Positions 6,450 to 9,136 of a stretch of 9,136 nt of DNA are shown piece after piece. How positions within the stretch are numbered: the first letter of the stretch is position 1; each line of letters begins with the position of its first letter. The position numbers were made by a program, and so were the translations under genes. The notes below the pieces were generated by a model. It did no database searches. It worked only from the letters and a program-made list of their open reading frames with translations, and was not told where the DNA came from. Source of the DNA: Candidatus Hydrogenedentota bacterium (GTDB taxonomy: Bacteria > Hydrogenedentota > Hydrogenedentia > Hydrogenedentales > SLHB01); NCBI GenBank assembly GCA_007130675.1, contig SLSB01000329.1, positions 1 to 9,136 of the forward strand. Reading direction: 5' to 3'.

Positions 6450-6902
6450 TCACCTATTACGGTATTTCTGGGCCATTGTCTGGGCGGGGCCCACACCTTT
6501 CGTCAAGGCGGGCTTGCGCGGCTTGACCTTTTGAACGGCCATGGGCCGGTAGCGGATCATCGCCATCAGAAACAGAATGGCAACCACGAGCTCCATCCAG
6601 AACAGCCAGGCCGGGCGGTACGCCTCGCGGTTCCAGAACTCGACCAAGGGGGTTGCCCAGTCCATGTGCACTCGATTCTCTTCGAGCATCTCCATCTGCG
6701 TGTTGTAGTGAAACCACCCCACCAAACGGACCAGCAGATGCACCGCCGTATGAAACAGGCCGCAGTAGATGATCCACTCGATGGTCCAGAAGATGAACGG
6801 AAACGTATACTTTCGAAACACCCACAGGATTGGGAATGCACACGCCAGGATCACTACGTAGGCAACCCAGTTCTCGGAAAGATGTTGGATCAACGCGTCC
6901 AT
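6450..6902 (-). CDS. Small membrane protein of unknown function
   Basis: I do not recognise this 150-residue protein. Three hydrophobic segments are predicted by eye: 11-29 (VAYVVILACAFPILWVF), 33-62 (two short helices or one long re-entrant stretch, rich in Trp, Phe and Ile and containing His51 and His55), and 97-117. Between the second and third is a soluble loop (about 63-96) with an acidic MEMLEEN and WATPLVEFWNRE. The C-terminal tail (118-150) is strongly basic (KVKPRKPALTKG), so it is probably cytoplasmic. ATG 6902 is preceded by GGGGGAG with nine bases of spacing; the frame extends to 6956 but that part overlaps the ribosome site and candidate promoter. It is the first gene of the minus-strand operon and lies directly before the DapA-type aldolase, so a role connected with that enzyme, such as substrate entry, is possible but unproven. 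Confidence 0.75.
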   Translation of the reverse strand: MDALIQHLSENWVAYVVILACAFPILWVFRKYTFPFIFWTIEWIIYCGLFHTAVHLLVRLVGWFHYNTQMEMLEENRVHMDWATPLVEFWNREAYRPAWLFWMELVVAILFLMAMIRYRPMAVQKVKPRKPALTKGVGPAQTMAQKYRNR

Positions 6903-6927
6903 CGTCACACACTCCCCCTTCTTCGAA

Positions 6928-6956
6928 AGTGTATCACAGGCACCCCGATCGTGCAA
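6928..6956 (-). promoter_or_regulatory. Candidate promoter for the membrane protein-aldolase operon
   Basis: On the minus strand TTGCAC (6951-6956) and TACACT (6928-6933) are spaced by exactly 17 bases. Matches to consensus are three of six and four of six, and a TG lies upstream of the -10 box at a one- to two-base offset. Transcription would start near 6921, about 20 bases before ATG 6902, with the GGGGGAG ribosome site in the leader. The -35 box occupies the same bases as the -35 region of the opposing greA promoter. Confidence 0.4.
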
Positions 6957-6971
6957 AGGCAGGCGGCACTC

Positions 6972-6980
6972 TGGTATACT
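6972..6980 (+). promoter_or_regulatory. Candidate extended -10 promoter for greA
   Basis: TG at 6972-6973, one base, then TATACT at 6975-6980 is a clear extended -10 element with five of six matches. The -35 region 17 bases upstream (6952-6957, TGCAAA) is weak with three matches. Transcription would start near 6987 and give a leader of about 44 bases containing GGGAGG (7016-7021). Confidence 0.55.
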
Positions 6981-7030
6981 TGCGCTCCGGCAGGTCAGCC
7001 AGGATTCAGCACGATGGGAGGCAGAAGTTG

Positions 7031-7498
7031 ATGGACAGACTCCACATGTCCGCCGAGGGTCTCGACAAACTCAAGGCGGAGCTGCAGGAATGCCGTTCCC
7101 GCAGCCGCGTGGTGGCCGACGCCATCGAAAAGGCGCGCGACATGGGCGACTTGCGCGAAAATGCCGATTACCATGCCGCCAAGGAAGAGCAGGCAATGCT
7201 GGCGGCCCGGATCAAGGATATCGAGGACAAGATTGCTCGGGCCGTGATTGTCGACCACGATGCTATCGACGCGACCAAGGCCTACCTTGGTGCAACCGTG
7301 CGCGTGCTGAACACCAAGACCAACCGCGAGAATACCTATGTGCTCGTGAGTTCGGTCGAGGCCGATGCAACTTCAGGAAAGATCTCCGTGCGGTCGCCCG
7401 TCGGTGAAGCACTTCTCGGCAAAAGCGTGGGTGACATGGCGGTTGCTCGCGTACCCGCGGGCGTTCTCGAGATGGAGATTCTCGAGATCAGCCGGTAA
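7031..7498 (+). CDS. greA: Transcription elongation factor GreA
   Basis: A 155-residue GreA, which enters the RNA polymerase secondary channel and stimulates cleavage of backtracked transcripts. The N-terminal coiled coil (about 8-75) carries the invariant tip GDLRENADYHAAKE (39-52), with the acidic Asp40 and Glu43 that coordinate the catalytic Mg2+. The C-terminal FKBP-like domain (about 82-155) contains GATVRVLN (87-94), ISVRSPVGEALLGKSVGD (118-135) and ends VLEMEILEIS. Length is within the usual 155-160. ATG 7031 is preceded by GGGAGG with nine bases of spacing; an extended -10 promoter lies at 6972-6980. It diverges from the membrane-protein operon and is followed 166 bases later by carB. 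In Pseudomonas and relatives greA lies downstream of carB, so the neighbourhood is familiar but the order is reversed. Confidence 0.96.
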   Translation: MDRLHMSAEGLDKLKAELQECRSRSRVVADAIEKARDMGDLRENADYHAAKEEQAMLAARIKDIEDKIARAVIVDHDAIDATKAYLGATVRVLNTKTNRENTYVLVSSVEADATSGKISVRSPVGEALLGKSVGDMAVARVPAGVLEMEILEISR

Positions 7499-7536
7499 CA
7501 CGGAGTTTTTCGCTCTGGCGGAAGATAGATGGATTT

Positions 7537-7581
7537 TGGGCGCGCTGGTACGTGACGGTTTCGTGCGTGGGAGCGCGCCCA
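7537..7581 (+). repeat. Inverted repeat between greA and carB, possible terminator or leader hairpin
   Basis: TGGGCGCGCT (7537-7546) and AGCGCGCCCA (7572-7581) form a perfect ten-pair stem around a 25-base loop. No T-run follows on the plus strand, and only AAAATCC follows on the minus strand, so it is not a classical intrinsic terminator. It lies 39 bases after the greA stop and 84 bases before the carB start. It could be an mRNA stabiliser, a pause site or part of a carB leader control. No upstream leader peptide or known pyrimidine-sensing motif was recognised. Confidence 0.5.
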
Positions 7582-7664
7582 TGACGGGTGTGGCCGCCCC
7601 CAGAGTCATTGGCACACCGAAACCACAGGCGGAAGATTGAAGCCAGCAGGACGACACAACATCG

Positions 7665-9136
7665 ATGCCAAAACGAACGGACATCCACAAGATCTTCATC
7701 ATCGGGTCAGGGCCTATCGTCATCGGGCAGGCCTGTGAATTCGATTACTCGGGCGCGCAGGCGTGCAAGGCGTTGCGCGAGGAAGGCTACGAGGTCGTCC
7801 TGGCCAACAGCAATCCCGCGACCATCATGACCGACCCCGAGATGGCCGATCGCACATATATCGAGCCGTTGACCGTGGATGTGCTCGAGCGCATCATCGA
7901 ACGCGAACGCCCCGACGCGCTGCTGCCTACCGTGGGCGGGCAAACGGGGCTCAATCTGGCTGTTGATCTTGCCGAGGCGGGCATCCTCGATAAGTACGGC
8001 TGCGAACTCATCGGGGCGCGGCTCGGGGCAATCAAGAAGGCCGAAGACCGCGGTTTATTCAAAGAGGCCATGGTGCGTTGCGGTTGCGAAGTGCCCAACA
8101 GCCTGGTGGTGCATTCACTCGATGAGGCCAAGGATTTCGGCGCCTCGCTGGGGTACGAAGCCATCATCCGGCCGGCGTTCACGCTCGGCGGTTCGGGCGC
8201 GGGCGTTTCGTTCAACCGCGAGGAATTCGAGAAGGTCGTGAGCTGGGGGCTCGAGCTGAGTCCGGTTCATGAGATCCTCATCGAGGAATCCGTACTCGGG
8301 TGGAAAGAATACGAACTCGAGGTCATGCGCGACCTGAACGACAACGTGGTGATTATCTGCTCGATCGAGAACCTCGACCCGATGGGCGTGCACACCGGCG
8401 ACAGCATCACGGTCGCCCCGGCCCAGACGCTCACCGATCGCGAATACCAAGTCATGCGCGACGCGTCGATCGCCATCATCCGCGAGATCGGCGTGGATAC
8501 CGGCGGCTCGAACATTCAGTTCGCGGTGCATCCCGAGACCGGCCGCATGGTGGTCATCGAGATGAATCCGCGGGTGTCGCGCAGCTCGGCGCTGGCATCG
8601 AAAGCCACCGGCTTCCCAATCGCCAAGATCGCCGCAAAACTCGCCGTGGGTTACAGCCTTGACGAAATCCCGAACGACATCACGCGCGAGACCCCGGCCT
8701 CGTTCGAACCGGCGATCGACTACTGTGTGACCAAGATCCCCCGATGGGCGTTCGAGAAGTTCCCCGGCGCTGACGATGTGCTCACCGTGCAGATGAAAAG
8801 CGTCGGCGAAGCCATGAGCATTGGCCGCACCTTCAAGGAATCGCTCCAGAAGGGTCTACGCTCGCTCGAGATCGGGCGTTTCGGGCTGGGCGCCGACGGA
8901 AAAGACCGCCCGATTACCGCCGATGCGGCCTCCGATGAAGAAAAGGAAGCCTTGCTGCGGGCGCTTCGAACGCCCCGGCCGCGCCGCATTCTCGAGGTCG
9001 CCCGGGCGTTCCGGCTCGGCATCGCGCTCGACGACATCTACGAGGCGACCAAGATCGACCCCTGGTTCTTGCGCAATATCCGCGAGATTGTCGAGGAAGA
9101 AGCCGCGCTCCGGGAAGCTTCTCCCGAGGACCCGGC
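7665..9136 (+). CDS. carB: Carbamoyl-phosphate synthase large subunit, 5' part
   Basis: The first 490 residues of a protein normally of about 1070; the window ends inside the gene with no stop. CarB makes carbamoyl phosphate from bicarbonate, ATP and ammonia delivered by CarA, feeding pyrimidine and arginine synthesis. Seen: the N-terminal GSGPIVIGQACEFDYSGAQ region (14-32), PATIMTDPEMAD (51-62), PTVGGQTGLN (88-97), KAEDRGLF (125-132) with Arg129, IRPAFTLGGSGAGV (168-181) with Arg169, GWKEYELEV (212-220), and the metal-binding VIEMNPRVSRSSALASKATG (297-316) with Glu299 and Asn301. These fit the carboxyphosphate ATP-grasp domain; from about 400 the oligomerisation domain begins. ATG 7665 matches the E. 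coli start (MPKRTDI). The ribosome site is weak (AGGA at 7648-7651, 13 bases away), and an in-frame stop lies nine codons upstream. No carA gene precedes it here. Confidence 0.97.
   Translation, partial: MPKRTDIHKIFIIGSGPIVIGQACEFDYSGAQACKALREEGYEVVLANSNPATIMTDPEMADRTYIEPLTVDVLERIIERERPDALLPTVGGQTGLNLAVDLAEAGILDKYGCELIGARLGAIKKAEDRGLFKEAMVRCGCEVPNSLVVHSLDEAKDFGASLGYEAIIRPAFTLGGSGAGVSFNREEFEKVVSWGLELSPVHEILIEESVLGWKEYELEVMRDLNDNVVIICSIENLDPMGVHTGDSITVAPAQTLTDREYQVMRDASIAIIREIGVDTGGSNIQFAVHPETGRMVVIEMNPRVSRSSALASKATGFPIAKIAAKLAVGYSLDEIPNDITRETPASFEPAIDYCVTKIPRWAFEKFPGADDVLTVQMKSVGEAMSIGRTFKESLQKGLRSLEIGRFGLGADGKDRPITADAASDEEKEALLRALRTPRPRRILEVARAFRLGIALDDIYEATKIDPWFLRNIREIVEEEAALREASPEDP

Noticed and set aside
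5743..6534. 263-codon plus-strand open frame
   Set aside because: Antisense to the DapA-type aldolase, which has correct catalytic residues and a ribosome site.
7014..7031. Five-codon frame (MGGRS) whose TGA overlaps the greA ATG as TGATG
   Set aside because: It is made by the greA ribosome site itself and has no separate ribosome site, so it is probably chance.
1..9136. Search for CRISPR repeats, transposon ends, tRNA or rRNA genes and defence genes
   Set aside because: No spaced direct repeats, terminal inverted repeats with transposase, cloverleaf-like segments or recognisable defence domains were seen.

Overview
The window is bacterial chromosomal DNA, GC-rich (about 60% by eye), densely coding, with Shine-Dalgarno motifs before nearly every gene. 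It holds nine well-supported or complete coding regions plus one small probable gene. No tRNA, rRNA, CRISPR array, insertion sequence, phage gene or defence system is visible. The mix of a ThuA-like protein, two GspF-like proteins, a divergent YchF and an unassigned DapA-family aldolase suggests an uncultured lineage, perhaps near the PVC/Hydrogenedentota bacteria. That placement is an inference from gene content only and is weak.

Layout. (1) 1-1020: a short non-coding stretch with a good sigma70-type promoter (212-240), then a ThuA-like protein. (2) 1117-3887, plus strand: two tandem, quite different GspF-type inner-membrane platform proteins, then a membrane-anchored parvulin prolyl isomerase whose start overlaps the second GspF gene. 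The group ends at a strong GC hairpin (3914-3952). A 250-base gap with an extended -10 promoter separates the two gspF genes. No ATPase, pseudopilin or secretin gene lies beside them. (3) 3961-6902, minus strand, read right to left: a small three-helix membrane protein of unknown function, a DapA-superfamily Schiff-base aldolase 17 bases after it, a divergent YchF-type P-loop protein, and a 59-residue small protein with its own ribosome site. (4) 7031-9136, plus strand: greA, then the first 490 residues of carB, cut by the window end.

The minus-strand operon and greA diverge from a 128-base region where two candidate promoters use opposite strands of the same -35 segment.

Functionally, greA (transcript-cleavage factor) and carB (pyrimidine/arginine precursor synthesis) are housekeeping genes. 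The GspF pair with the anchored isomerase looks like part of a type II secretion or type IV pilus related envelope assembly machine. ThuA and the aldolase point to sugar or sugar-acid metabolism. The most unusual signals are the YchF homologue that lacks the normal G2/G3 motifs, the tandem unequal GspF pair, and a strict codon-context habit: every Leu-Glu pair I could find is written CTC-GAR, giving 17 in-frame CTCGAG palindromes. I found no clear evidence of a wholly new biological system.
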